A stretch of DNA of 64,000 nt from Megaustenia siamemsis (lineage: Eukaryota; Mollusca; Gastropoda; Stylommatophora; Ariophantidae): NCBI GenBank assembly GCA_032433765.1, contig JAVIAB010000051.1, positions 52,499,328-52,563,327 of the forward strand. The letters run 5' to 3'. The translations under genes and the position numbers were made by a program. The notes under the pieces are model-generated. The model worked only from the letters and a program-made list of their open reading frames with translations. It ran no database searches and was not told where the DNA came from. Position 1 is the first letter of the stretch, and each line of letters begins with the position of its first letter. Positions 8,674-17,924 of this stretch are shown here, one piece after another.

Positions 8674-11409
8674 CTATATCTGCAATGTCGTTTCCTGTAT
8701 AAATTTTACTGTCTTTTGTAATTCTTGCAGTGGCCCATATAGTTTTGTCTGTAGTGTTGTATCTATGGGCCAATGGGTTTTCATCAGTCTACTATATTCA
8801 GTGCAGTCTTGAAGTATGTGTTCAGCAGTCTGGGGTGCCTGTCCACATGTACAAGTAGTTGATGTGCCGATCTTGAATTTTGTATACATGTGACTATGGA
8901 GTCGATTGTGTCCTGTTCTTAGTCGTATAATGATAACTTGTTCATATCTATTCATATTATGAAAGGCATCCTGATTTGGGGCTTGTGGTCCTCTGATTGA
9001 TTTGATTATATGTTTCTTATGATGGTATGTAACTGGTGTATCTAGTTGTGTGCCTGTTGAACCTTCCTTTGCCAACTGATCTGCTTTCTCATTTCCTGGT
9101 ATTCCACAGTGAGACGGGATCCACTGCAGGGCAACCCTGTGGTGCTTACAGAGTTCAGTCAATAAGGTCTGCAGATGTGGTAATTTTCTGGATTGTAGTG
9201 CCTGGAGTACTGATCTTGCATCTGTCAAAAACACTACAGGCTGTGGGTTAAGATTACTGTTCAGCAGTTTTTCTATTGCCAACTTTATTGCTTGTATTTC
9301 TGCATCATAATTGTGACAATATTTCCCTGTTGCTATTTTATTCATATCCCTAGTGTTATTTGGGTACTCTATATATGCACCTGCTCCCCCATTCTTTACT
9401 GCATTCTGTGCTGATCCATCTGTGTACACACGGATCCATAGGTCTTGTGGGTATTCTTCATCCAGGAAACTGAGAGTTATTGTTTTTCGCTGTAGACTAT
9501 TTTGTTCCTCTTTGTCAACTATTCCTTTCACTTCTGTCCGTATTTGAACTGATAATCCTGATTCATCTGTCCGGGGAGTCTGTTCTGGTATGGGCAGAAG
9601 GGGTTTAACAACTCTTGGCATGTCTGGTGTTTGTCTACTAATACGCTTGGCTTGGTGGATAAAGCTGCTTCTCTTAAGTCGTCCCAATGCAAGATTTTGG
9701 AATCTGTCCTTCATTGGATGTCTCGGCATGCATACAAATTTTTCTGCCTGTATCAGCACCTTTGTGTCTCTCCGTTCTCTCAGTGCTGGTATCCTCCACA
9801 ATTTCTCCATCTCCAATATTGGTGTTGATTTCATTGCTCCTGTGATGACCCTAAGTGCCTGGTTTTGTACTTTATCCAGTTCTTGCAATGTGGTGTTTGA
9901 TGCTGAGCACCATGCGGATGATCCATATTCTAAATGTGGGCGTATACTCTGTTGGTAAACTTTACTGAGTATTTTCCCACTCGCAACCCATGTGGTTCCA
10001 CACAACTTTCTTAGAATAGCCAATTTCCTCCTTGCTTTTTGGGTTGCCTTATTTATCTGCTGTTTCCAAGATAGTTTGTTATCAAATGTAACTCCGAGAT
10101 ATGTAGCTTGTATGTCTTCTTTCACAGGCTCATTGTTTATGTAGATGGCTCCTGCTTTTTGTTTTGGGGAGAGTGTGAAAAGTGTAGTACTGCATTTGTC
10201 TGTATTGATGCTGATACACCATCTATTTGTCCATGAATTCAGTGCATTCATAGCTCTTTGTAGCAATTTGGAGGCCACTGTTGCATACTCCTCTGTGCAC
10301 CACATTACCAAGTCATCTGCATACATTGCCACTTTGATGCCATGTGGTAGTTCAGTAACTAGGTCATTCATGTAGATCAGAAAAAGTGTTGGAGATAGTA
10401 CCCCTCCCTGTGGAACGCCCTGGCGCAATAAGACCTTCTTACTCTTAAGACCATCCAGTTGCACTCTGGCTCTCCTGTTATGCAGGTATGCTTTGACCCA
10501 TTTGTACATCCTGCCATTTACTCCATAATTTCTCAGTTTCTTCAAAAGCCCTTCCTTCCATACCTTATCAAATGCTTTCTTTAGGTCTATCCATGCTGCT
10601 AGTACCAGTTTCTTTTCTTGAAACGCATCTTCAATTTCCTGGGAAAGATAGGTTGCTTGATCTTCGGTAGAGTAACACTGTCTAAAGCCTGCTTGTTGTG
10701 GGACAAGGAGATTTTCACTTTCCAGGTACCACTGCAGTCTGAGATCGATTATACGTTCCATTGTTTTACACAAACAGCTTGTAAGGCTGATTGGTCTATA
10801 GCTGGATGTCATTGAACCATCTTTTCCTGGCTTTAGTAATGGTATCATAATTGCTTCTCTCCATGCCTGTGGCAGTCTACCTGTGATCCAGCAAATGTTG
10901 TAGATCTGCAGTAGTTTTGCTTTAGCTGCAGTTCCCAAGTTCTTAATCATTTCATTGGACACTCCATCATTGCCTGGTGACTTTTTCATTTTTAATTTGG
11001 ATATTGCCAGCTCTAGCTCTCTTTGTGTAATGGGTGTTTCCATTACTTCATGTGTGGTCTCTTCTTGTCTTGCATTTTGTTGTTTTAAACGGGTCTCTTG
11101 TCGTTTTTCTAGGTTAATTTCAATATTATTGTCATTTGCAAAGAAGTCTGCAAAGTAATTTGCTGCATGTTTACCTGTTAGAATGTTTCCATCCTTCTTC
11201 AGTGTAATTTTGGTGTTCCTTTCTGTACCCTCATCATTCAGCTGTTTTACAAGCTTCCACACTTTTCTTGTGTCTCGTTCAAGATTCAAGGACTCTGTTT
11301 TCTCTTTCCAGCTTCTCCGTCTGGCTTGTAGTTTAGCCCGTTGAAATTTGGCTTTAGCATGCTGGTAGTTGTTGTGGTGTTCTTGGCAAGGGTTATTTTC
11401 TGCTTGCTT
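8674..11409 (-). CDS. LINE-A ORF2 C-terminal part: reverse transcriptase and RNase H
   Basis: Open for 911 codons after an in-frame TGA at 11410-11412. Numbering from the TTG codon at 11289 (871 residues): RT fingers around Pro-Gly-Asn-Asp-Gly at 104-108, palm Ala-Phe-Asp-Lys-Val-Trp at 239-244, GVPQGGVLSP near 291-300, and the catalytic YADD at 323-326. RNase H follows, with Tyr-Thr-Asp-Gly-Ser at 623, Glu664, Asp690 and a GNEKAD motif ending at Asp738, so the D-E-D-D set is complete. A C-x-C-G...H...C knuckle spans 813-830. Every catalytic residue I can identify is intact, unlike the other LINE-A-type copies here. There is no natural ATG at the start because this is the interior of ORF2. 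It would make cDNA from its own RNA at the target site; whether it is expressed cannot be judged. Confidence 0.9.
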   Translation of the reverse strand, partial: KQAENNPCQEHHNNYQHAKAKFQRAKLQARRRSWKEKTESLNLERDTRKVWKLVKQLNDEGTERNTKITLKKDGNILTGKHAANYFADFFANDNNIEINLEKRQETRLKQQNARQEETTHEVMETPITQRELELAISKLKMKKSPGNDGVSNEMIKNLGTAAKAKLLQIYNICWITGRLPQAWREAIMIPLLKPGKDGSMTSSYRPISLTSCLCKTMERIIDLRLQWYLESENLLVPQQAGFRQCYSTEDQATYLSQEIEDAFQEKKLVLAAWIDLKKAFDKVWKEGLLKKLRNYGVNGRMYKWVKAYLHNRRARVQLDGLKSKKVLLRQGVPQGGVLSPTLFLIYMNDLVTELPHGIKVAMYADDLVMWCTEEYATVASKLLQRAMNALNSWTNRWCISINTDKCSTTLFTLSPKQKAGAIYINNEPVKEDIQATYLGVTFDNKLSWKQQINKATQKARRKLAILRKLCGTTWVASGKILSKVYQQSIRPHLEYGSSAWCSASNTTLQELDKVQNQALRVITGAMKSTPILEMEKLWRIPALRERRDTKVLIQAEKFVCMPRHPMKDRFQNLALGRLKRSSFIHQAKRISRQTPDMPRVVKPLLPIPEQTPRTDESGLSVQIRTEVKGIVDKEEQNSLQRKTITLSFLDEEYPQDLWIRVYTDGSAQNAVKNGGAGAYIEYPNNTRDMNKIATGKYCHNYDAEIQAIKLAIEKLLNSNLNPQPVVFLTDARSVLQALQSRKLPHLQTLLTELCKHHRVALQWIPSHCGIPGNEKADQLAKEGSTGTQLDTPVTYHHKKHIIKSIRGPQAPNQDAFHNMNRYEQVIIIRLRTGHNRLHSHMYTKFKIGTSTTCTCGQAPQTAEHILQDCTEYSRLMKTHWPIDTTLQTKLYGPLQELQKTVKFIQETTLQI

Positions 11410-12045
11410 TCAAGATGTTTCCATGTCATTGTGCAGTTGCTCTAGCTCACTACTCCAGTATGGTTTGTAGTGTTTCCGTGCCCCTCTAGGTATTGTTTCA
11501 CTGGCAGCTTGTATTATTATTCTACTGAATTCATCAACTATTTTGTTGATGTCTCTGTCTGTATTTAGATCTTTAGTCAGTACACTGGTGTAGTGTTGAT
11601 ACATTTTCCAGTCTGCCTTTTTGTAATTCCATCTGGAGAGAGTGCTGCTCTCCCTGATGGCCTTATTTTGTACCACTAAAAATACTGGTCGGTGGTCGCT
11701 GCCTCCAAGTTGTTTCCCAACAATTCGTGTGATATTCCAATCCAGGTCTGGTGAATGGAAAGCAAGGTCTGGTGTAGATGTGGTATGCCATGATCTGGAG
11801 TAGAATGTTGGTGGATCTGTTGCCTGGTTTAATAGTATAAGCCCATTGTCATCCTGCCAATTTTCAAGCTCTTCACCTCTCTTGTCCATATGTTCATAGC
11901 CCCAGCTCTGTGAGTGGCTGTTAAAGTCTCCACATACAATTATTCTTTCTTTTAATGTAATTGTGTCTAGTGCTAGTGGGCGGTCACTCGGACAGTAGTA
12001 GTTAAGTAGGTGGAATGTATCGAGGGTCTTTACAACATATGGGCA
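11410..12045 (-). pseudogene. LINE-A ORF2 N-terminal fragment: endonuclease C-terminal half
   Basis: In frame with the RT reading frame and separated from it by a single TGA at 11410-11412. Upstream of the ATG at 11889 the frame stays open to about 12045. It contains a Val-Cys-Gly-Asp-Phe-Asn-Ser-His motif typical of LINE endonuclease, then Pro-Asp-Leu-Ala-Phe and the Ser-Asp-His-Arg-Pro-Val catalytic motif. The N-terminal Asn and Glu catalytic motifs are missing because the element is 5'-truncated. A charged linker (Pro-Arg-Gly-Ala-Arg-Lys-His-Tyr-Lys-Pro-Tyr-Trp) leads into the RT. Confidence 0.85.
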
Positions 12046-12060
12046 CCATATTCCCTATAC
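12041..12060 (+). mobile_element. SINE 3'-tail fragment (left part)
   Basis: CACCATATTCCCTATAC is identical to the 3' region of the SINE family. A second tail-like fragment (CAATACGCCTTGTGACGTGACGGGG) lies at 12694-12718, beyond the 20-bp minisatellite. One SINE tail may have been split by the array, or these may be two separate remnants. Confidence 0.4.
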
Positions 12061-12138
12061 TAAGACAAGTGGCAACAACAACAGGTATCAGCTTCCTCGC
12101 CGAGATTGAGCAATTCTCTCAGAGATGCTTGGCGAGGT
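12061..12138. other. Unassigned spacer
   Basis: Contains CTTGGCGAGG and its near-inverse CCTCGCCGAG, a weak inverted repeat immediately left of the minisatellite. Confidence 0.4.
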
Positions 12139-12620
12139 GCAATGTGAGTCTGACGCTTGAAGTGTGAGTCTGACGCTTGAAGTGTGAGTCTGACGCTTGA
12201 AGTGTGAGTCTGACGCTTGAAGTGTGAGTCTGACGCTTGAAGTGTGAGTCTGACGCTTGAAGTGTGAGTCTGACGCTAGAAGTGTGAGTCTGACGCTTGA
12301 AGTGTGAGTCTGACGCTTGAAGTGTGAGTCTGACGCTTGAAGTGTGAGTCTGACGCTTGAAGTGTGAGTCTGACGCTAGAAGTGTGAGTCTGACGCTTGA
12401 AGTGTGAGTCTGACGCTTGAAGTGTGAGTCTGACGCTTGAAGTGTGAGTCTGACGCTAGAAGTGTGAGTCTGACGCTTGAAGTGTGAGTCTGACGCTTGA
12501 AGTGTGAGTCTGACGCTTGAAGTGTGAGTCTGACGCTTGAAGTGTGAGTCTGACGCTTGAAGTGTGAGTCTGACGCTTGAAGTGTGAGTCTGACGCTTGA
12601 AGTGTGAGTCTGACGCTTGA
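12139..12620. repeat. 20-bp minisatellite, about 24 near-identical copies
   Basis: The unit AGTGTGAGTCTGACGCTTGA repeats with strict 20-bp phase. Only three units carry a variant (GCTAGA instead of GCTTGA), those starting at 12261, 12361 and 12441. Such homogeneity means recent expansion. Because 3 x 20 = 60 bp, the array can be read open in some frames (a 97-residue minus-strand frame at 12456-12749), but that is a by-product. Confidence 0.97.
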
Positions 12621-12739
12621 AGAGATCGTCGGATACAAAGAGTGTAGAATGTCTACCCTGTGTGCAGTCTTTGTAAAAGACAATAAACAGGTATAGATAT
12701 ATCCCAATACGCCTTGTGACGTGACGGGGCTATTTACTT

Positions 12740-13370
12740 TCACAAGCAAACATACAAGTTCATACTTACAAGGCTTGCGATGTGGTTTTTCTGCGAAAAG
12801 AACAAGAGTGGTACATTTATATCATTTCATATTCATTTATATTTATTAACGATAATATCTAAGCTGCTATCTTTCTATGAATAAAATGTTATAAGTGAAA
12901 AAATGAAGTCCATAAGAAACCAGTAGTGATTTACCTCGCAAATAAATATTACTTAAATAATAATATTAACAGAAATGGCACCAAACATAAACATCTCATT
13001 GCTTGAGAAATAGACTGGGTGGCAGTCATTGACAATGAACGATCATACATATGCTTGGTACATATATTAATATATAAATTATTTGATTTTCTCGAATGGT
13101 AGTTTCTGATTGTGACAGTTATTGGCAAATGTGTTTAAATCTGGGCAACAGTGTGCATCTGAGTTTTAAAGTCAGGTTTTCTTTCAAACGATGTACACGC
13201 ATAAGTCTTTATAGAGTATCCTTTCATTATAAACTATATTTACAGCATTATCCCATTTCAAGGGTCTGCCCGTTTGGGTGTTCGGGGTGGGGGGGGGGGG
13301 GGTCAGTATAGGACGGGGTAATAAAAGCTGCTTGCCCATCCAGTTGCAGTCGCCGCGAGGGTTTGAATTT
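12740..13370. other. Unassigned AT-rich sequence with G14 run
   Basis: No gene recognised. A run of 14 G lies at 13289-13302. Confidence 0.5.
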
Positions 13371-13374
13371 TTAT

Positions 13375-13800
13375 TTTTATAGTTCTTTACAACATAGACT
13401 TTCTTGTATAGGTCTTTATCATGTAGACTTTTTATAGGGTTTTATAATGTAGACTTTCTTTTACAGGCAGGTCTTTATAATGTAGATTTTCTTGTATAGG
13501 TCTTTATAATGTAGACTTTCTTTTATAGGTTTTTATAATGTAGACTTTCTTTTACAAGTCTTTATAATGTAGACTATAATTTATAGGTCTTTGTAATGTA
13601 GACTTTCTTTTATAGGTCTTTATATGTAGACTTTCTTTTACATGTCTTTATAATGTAGACTTTCTTTTATAGGTTTTTATAATGTAGACTTTCTTTTACA
13701 AGTCTTTATAATGTAGACTATAATTTATAGGTCTTTGTAATGTAGACTTTCTTTTATGTCTTTATAATGTAAACTTTCTTTTACGTGTCTTTATAAAGTA
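13375..13800. repeat. 29-bp tandem repeat, about 14 copies
   Basis: The core unit is TTTATAATGTAGACTTTCTT plus TTATAGGTC, about 29 bp, with length variants. A block of several units (about 13535-13625) is repeated almost exactly at 13665-13760, so a higher-order duplication is present. Confidence 0.92.
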
Positions 13801-14390
13801 GTTATACATAAGAATTTATTTACGGACGAAAAAATAAAAGTGAATAAAATTTGAAGTGAGACTAGAAATATTAAAGAAGTATAGATTCTCTGTCTTACCC
13901 TAAACGGTTGGAGTCCGTTAAAGCACGAACGTCTGCAGCCAACATTTTCCACTAGACTCTATCTATACTTTATCTTTTCTCAGCAACATAGTTAGTCCAA
14001 GAACCTATGGCAAGCACATTCCTTGATGTTATTTTTCCCACCGCTTCCTTCGACCGCCCTTTTTTTTTTCTTTCTCCTCTCACATTTCCCTGCTATATTG
14101 TTTTAGCCAAACCTGATAAGCAGGAATGATGTTGAGTGAAGACGGCACAAGTAAAATATATTCGGCTTATCAAAACACACAACATGAAGGAAACCGTTAG
14201 AAAGCCATGGTTGAATTGAAGTGAACAAGACGCTGAAACATTATTGATGGGAAATTAACATCACAGGTGGACAGCAATCTGCTTACTTCAGAATGCACCG
14301 ATACTACAAGAGAAAAGCGAAAAGATGATACATTAGAACCAATCTTCTATAAAGGAATCGCATTTAGTCTCATAATTATAACAAACGTTT
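13801..14390. other. Unassigned non-coding sequence
   Basis: No recognisable gene, repeat array or element end. Confidence 0.5.
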
Positions 14391-14394
14391 AATT

Positions 14395-14541
14395 AGTGGG
14401 CGTGTAAGAAGACTTAACCAACACAGAACTGGAGTCGTCAGTCGCTGGACACTGCGGGACTTGCTTAGAAGGGGACCTGATAACCTATTGACATGTTCGG
14501 AGTGCAATGATGATGACCCACAAATTACTCAATAACTCAAC
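14395..14541 (+). mobile_element. H-type retroposon 3' end (copy 2)
   Basis: Shares the conserved frame with the copies at 8351 and 58517. Here the frame is open from Gly-Val-Val-Ser-Arg-Trp-Thr-Leu-Arg-Asp-Leu-Leu through Cys-Ser-Glu-Cys-Asn-Asp-Asp-Asp-Pro-Gln-Ile-Thr-Gln to TAA, so it is the least damaged of the three in this part. It is truncated at its 5' end. Confidence 0.7.
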
Positions 14542-14603
14542 CGTTTAATTTACGTCAATGTTTTACTTTAAATACTTTTGTTTTTGGGTAATAAAAGTAA
14601 GGT

Positions 14604-15258
14604 TGGACTTCCGGTTTCAAGATGGCACGGTCATGTTTGCGTCAACGTTCACTGTTACGTTTTGTTTGCTGGAAAGATGGTTAATTTTATCTTTCCAATG
14701 CAGATAAACGTATAGATAGGAAGTTCCACTGTTGAGATATTCGCCGGTGCAGCAGATTACGTGGATGTGATCTTAAATCCTTTACAGTGTGCATAATTGT
14801 GTGTTCTGTTTTGATTGCAATATACGTCATCATTGGAATGCAGTCAATATGCCGGATAGGCGGCAAGAACAATTGAGGCTCACTCTGAAAAGTGTTTCTT
14901 GTTGCAGTTTCCTCATATTCCAGGTCTGGCTTGCTGTCGGAGTTACTGAGTTTAGTGCTCTGTGCACACCGTGAGCTGTGTGTTTCATCCGGATTGTGTT
15001 CCGATATTCCGATTGCTTTCAGTGCATGATGATGTCGTATGCCGGGGAACAGATGGCTGTGTTCACTTTCTATGCAGTTTCGCCTTATGTCTTTTGGCGT
15101 GTGCTGGGACTCCTATGATGGGGACTGCACCCACCTTTTCATTGTTTTGGAGATGAGATGTTAATTCGGATGATTCCACTGGCACGGGCGGTTGAGCAAT
15201 TATGGATTTTAATTCGTTTGCAGTGATACCAGGGCCTTCTATAAACATAACCGTAACC
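14604..15258 (+). mobile_element. Unclassified retroposon with ETS/YY1-like start and 13-bp TSD (copy 2)
   Basis: A 655-bp element with perfect 13-bp TSDs (ATAAAAGTAAGGT) at 14591-14603 and 15259-15271. It starts TGGACTTCCGG...CAAGATGGC and ends with an AACATAACCGTAACC tail. Its 3' 400 bp are homologous to 5950-6370. On the opposite strand both copies share a short frame ending Ala-His-Ala-Lys-Arg-His-Lys-Ala-Lys...Arg-Lys-stop; it is open for 65 codons here (15063-15260). I do not recognise a protein family. It lacks a tRNA head, so it is not a standard SINE. Confidence 0.75.
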
Positions 15259-15271
15259 ATAAAAGTAAGGT

Positions 15272-15425
15272 ACTAAAAGTTATTCATCTTCTCCATTAAT
15301 AACAAATGTTTACTTGTCCTTTGATGACGTACATAAGGTGAGTTTTTCTATTTACCAACAATACATAGCAGAGATGATTTGAAAAATCGTCATCTTCAAA
15401 GATATACTTTTAACTAACCACAGAA
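15272..15425. other. Unassigned spacer
   Basis: No recognisable feature. Confidence 0.4.
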
Positions 15426-15429
15426 CATT

Positions 15430-16149
15430 GTTCTTTCGTTCTTTCTATCTCTCTTTTCGTCAGTCTCTCTCGATCTCTTATTCTCTCTTTCCAGCTCTGT
15501 TTCTTTCTCTCTCTTTTGCTCCCTTTTTCTCTACTTCTTTCCTCTCTTTCTTTCTTTCCTTCTCTTTCTCTCTTTCGCAATATTTCTCTCTTTTTTTCTC
15601 TCTTGTTATCCCTCTCTCCTTCTCCTTATCTCCCTACATATTTCTCTCACTGTCTCTACTTCTGTTTCTCTTTCTCTCTGTTTCTTTGTACCTCGGTCTC
15701 CATTCCTCTCTTTCTTGCTTTCTTTCTCTCTGGAGTTTTTCTCACTCTTCCATTCTCTCTCTTCCTTTTTCTCTTTCTTCCTTTCTATCTTTCTTGCTTC
15801 CTTTCTCTATGTTTTCTTTTCTCTCTGTTTTCTTTCTCTCTCTCTCTTTTTCTTCTCTCTCTCTCTCTCTTCCTTTCATTCTGTTCGTTTCTCTTTCTCT
15901 TTGTTTCTATCTCTCTCTTCCTTTCTCTATCCTGGTTTTTCTTTTTTCCTCTCTCTTCCTTTCTCCATCCTCCTTTCTCCTTTTTCTTTTCTCTCGCTCT
16001 TCCTTTCTCTCTCTATTCCACACTATCTATTCCACTCTTTCTATTTCACTTTCTCTCCTCATTTCTCTCTCATCATTTCTCTCTCTTTCTCTCCCTCTTT
16101 CATTCTCTCTCTCTTTCTCTTTCTCTTTCACTTTCATTCTCTCTCTCTT

Positions 16150-16188
<39 letters not shown>

Positions 16189-16242
16189 TTCTCTCTCTCT
16201 CTTTCATTCTCTCTTTCTTTCATTCTCTCTCTCTTTCTCAAA
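15430..16242. repeat. 0.8-kb polypyrimidine (C/T) tract
   Basis: Nearly pure CTTT/CTCT sequence on the plus strand with scattered A and G. The three long Ser/Leu/Phe frames across it are translations of the repeat and are not genes. It ends at the left edge of a LINE-G fragment. Extended homopurine-homopyrimidine DNA can form triplex structures; that is general knowledge, not shown here. Confidence 0.93.
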
Positions 16243-16344
16243 ATATAGCAGGCAGCTTAAGAGAATAAAAAACCAGTGGTGGGGAGTGTTAGACACTCCA
16301 AGGTATGGTGACAGCTATACAAAGAAGGAACACAACACAATACT

Positions 16345-16371
16345 GACGTTTCGGCCTCTGGCCTTCCTCAG
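16345..16371 (-). ncRNA. Hammerhead-ribozyme-like core in the PLE fragment
   Basis: Minus strand reads CTGAGGA, then a GGCC-AGA-GGCC stem-loop, then GAAAC: the CUGANGA and GAAA core boxes of a hammerhead flanking stem II. PLE termini are known to carry such ribozymes. Stems I and III were not modelled, so activity is unproven. Confidence 0.5.
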
Positions 16372-16541
16372 AATACAGGGACAACGACAACAAACGATGA
16401 AGCACAATTATCTATAACTACATGTTAGATGATCCGGTGAAATGAGGTAGACAGAAAAGAGCAGTGAAAATGGTTCTAACTAAAGTACAAAGAGATGGAT
16501 GACGTTAAACACACATAAAGTAGCAGCGATATCAATTGGTA

Positions 16542-16579
16542 GGGAACAGGCAAATAACTGCAATTATTTACCTGTTCCC
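16542..16579. other. Hairpin at the edge of the PLE insert
   Basis: GGGAACAGGCAAATAA pairs with TTATTTACCTGTTCCC across a 6-base loop with one mismatch. The right arm ends exactly at the insert/TSD boundary. Confidence 0.85.
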
Positions 16580-16690
16580 CAGCTTAAGAGAATGGCTTGG
16601 CAGAAGGTCAACAACAGAAGTGATAAATAACTATCGAGATCAAGCGTTGGGGAGGGACATGATCACCTTTGCCAGCAGGCTTGGTATTTG

Positions 16691-16828
16691 ATGATGATGA
16701 TGACATGAGAGGTCTGGAGTCGAAATTGTGGTATCCGAGCCATTTGTATTCATGTTTATTTCTTTTATATGCCACCCCTTTTTATCCAGATGAGAACAGT
16801 TTATGTAAGTTATTTCATGTACAGCAAA
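16691..16828. other. Unassigned spacer
   Basis: No recognisable feature between LINE-G and LINE-F ends. Confidence 0.4.
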
Positions 16829-16839
16829 CTAAGACATTT

Positions 16840-16960
16840 GATAAAATATCTTTAAAAGAATTGAAAACAGCTAGAACAAAAATTCAGATAAGAGAGGGAG
16901 TATCTTGGTCTACGCCCTATGGGCCGGCTACGGCTCGAAAGGTCAATAGATAGATAGATA
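16840..16960 (+). mobile_element. LINE-F 3' UTR, 121-bp 5'-truncated copy with TSD
   Basis: Matches 20385-20495: the end of the ORF (AAAATATCTTTAAAAGAA), a 3' UTR with CTACGCCCTATGGGCC and CGGCTCGAAAGGTCAATAG, and an (ATAG)n tail. TSD CTAAGACATTT lies at 16829-16839 and 16961-16971. Confidence 0.9.
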
Positions 16961-17234
16961 CTAAGACATTTCCTTCCTTGTCGCGCATCTGCAGTAGTGA
17001 CATCAGACCGATTACATTTCTCACGTTGAAACAAATGGTTCACTATTTTCTGCTCTGTTCTTTGTTCATTTTTCCCTCTACAGCGTCTGTGCAATTTGCA
17101 GAATTTTGACGTTTGTTCAATACATACAATTTGGTTTATCTTTTGATTTGTAGTGTTCAGTAATGGGCGTGTGTGAGTTGTGTCGCTAGTTTATAGCAAA
17201 AGCCGTGGTATTTGCGTCTTCAGGCGCAACACAG

Positions 17235-17880
17235 CGATCCTCAACATGAGTAGATTTTGATCCTTGACATGGGTAGATTTTGATCCCTGACATGGTTAGA
17301 TTTTGATCCCTGACATGGTTAGATTTTAATCCCTGACATGGTTAGATTTTGATCCTTGACATGGTTATACTTTGATCTTTGACATGGTTAGATTTTGATC
17401 CTTGACATGGTTAGATTTTGATCCCTGACATGGTTAGATTTTGATCCTTGACATGGTTAGATTTTGATCTTTGACATGGTTAGATTTTGATCCTCGACAT
17501 GGGTAGATTTTGACCCTTGACATGGGTAGATTTTGATCCTTGACATGGATAGATTTTGATCCTCGACATGGGTAGATTTTGACTCTCGACATGGTTAGAT
17601 TTTGACCCTCGACATGGTTAGATTTTTACCCTCGACATGGTTAAATTTTGACCATCGATATGGGTAGATTTTGACCCTCGACATGGTTAGATTTTTACCC
17701 TCGACATGGTTAAATTTTGACCATCGATATGGGTAGATTTTGACCCTCGACATGGGTAGATTTCGACCCTCGACATGGGTAGATTTTGACCCTCGACATG
17801 GTTAGATTTTTACCCTTGACATGGTTAAGTTTTGACCCTCGACATTGTTAGATTTTGACCCTCGACATGGTTAGATTTTG
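17235..17880. repeat. 23-bp tandem repeat, about 28 copies
   Basis: The unit GACATGGTTAGATTTTGATCC plus CT/TT repeats every 23 bp. The left half carries GATCCTTGACATGG and the right half carries GACCCTCGACATGG, so two sub-arrays are fused. A run of units around 17600-17680 is duplicated at 17680-17760. Confidence 0.95.
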
Positions 17881-17924
17881 CCTATAAATCGTTTTTCCCG
17901 AGAAACAACCATTCTAAGTCTCTT

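Larger units (their letters stand above)
8637..12045 (-). mobile_element. LINE-A: I-superfamily-like LINE with RNase H, 5'-truncated
   Basis: About 3.4 kb of a non-LTR retrotransposon on the minus strand. It comprises the C-terminal part of an apurinic-type endonuclease, a reverse transcriptase, RNase H and a terminal Cys-His knuckle. The 3' end is a short UTR plus a (GATA)n tail at about 8635-8652. The RT-RNase H-knuckle order fits the I/Nimb/Ingi superfamily; that placement rests on family knowledge, not on a search. The 5' end stops inside the endonuclease near 12045, directly against a SINE-tail-like fragment. A second, more damaged copy lies at 61264-63125. Confidence 0.92.
16267..16579 (-). 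mobile_element. Penelope-like (PLE) derived insert with 14-bp TSD
   Basis: Inserted in LINE-G with TSD CAGCTTAAGAGAAT at 16253-16266 and 16580-16593. On the minus strand it carries the GGCC...GGCCGAAACGTC signature of Penelope-like element termini with a hammerhead-like core. It shares a TATGGTGACAGCT-like block with the PLE pair near 21.0-21.6 kb. The minus-strand 5' edge is a hairpin (16542-16579). At 313 bp it cannot encode RT or GIY-YIG endonuclease, so it is a truncated or non-autonomous copy. Confidence 0.7.
16243..16690 (+). mobile_element. LINE-G 3' end, interrupted by a Penelope-type insert
   Basis: The LINE-G end (CAGCTTAAGAGAATGGCTTG through the GATGATGATGATG tail near 16690) is split. 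Its left part, 16243-16266, is separated from the remainder at 16580 by 313 bp. The same end at 22200-22330 (minus strand) is uninterrupted, which fixes the ancestral order. Confidence 0.85.

Noticed and set aside
9036..10815. Several plus-strand open frames of 61-122 codons
   Set aside because: They are shadows of the LINE-A ORF on the minus strand; the same frames recur antisense to LINE-A copy 2 (61346-62943).
12456..12749. 97-codon repetitive frame with Ser-Val-Arg-Leu-Thr-Leu-Gln units
   Set aside because: It arises because three 20-bp satellite units equal 20 codons; there is no promoter, splice or protein evidence.
15428..16417. Long Ser/Leu/Phe-rich open frames (up to 329 codons) on the plus strand
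   Set aside because: They are translations of the CT-rich tract in all three frames, with no complexity, domain or splice context.
17235..17880. CRISPR-like regular repeat
   Set aside because: The 23-bp units are contiguous with no unique spacers, and the window is eukaryotic; it is an ordinary tandem repeat. The same applies to the arrays at 7245, 12139, 13375, 28775 and 30929.
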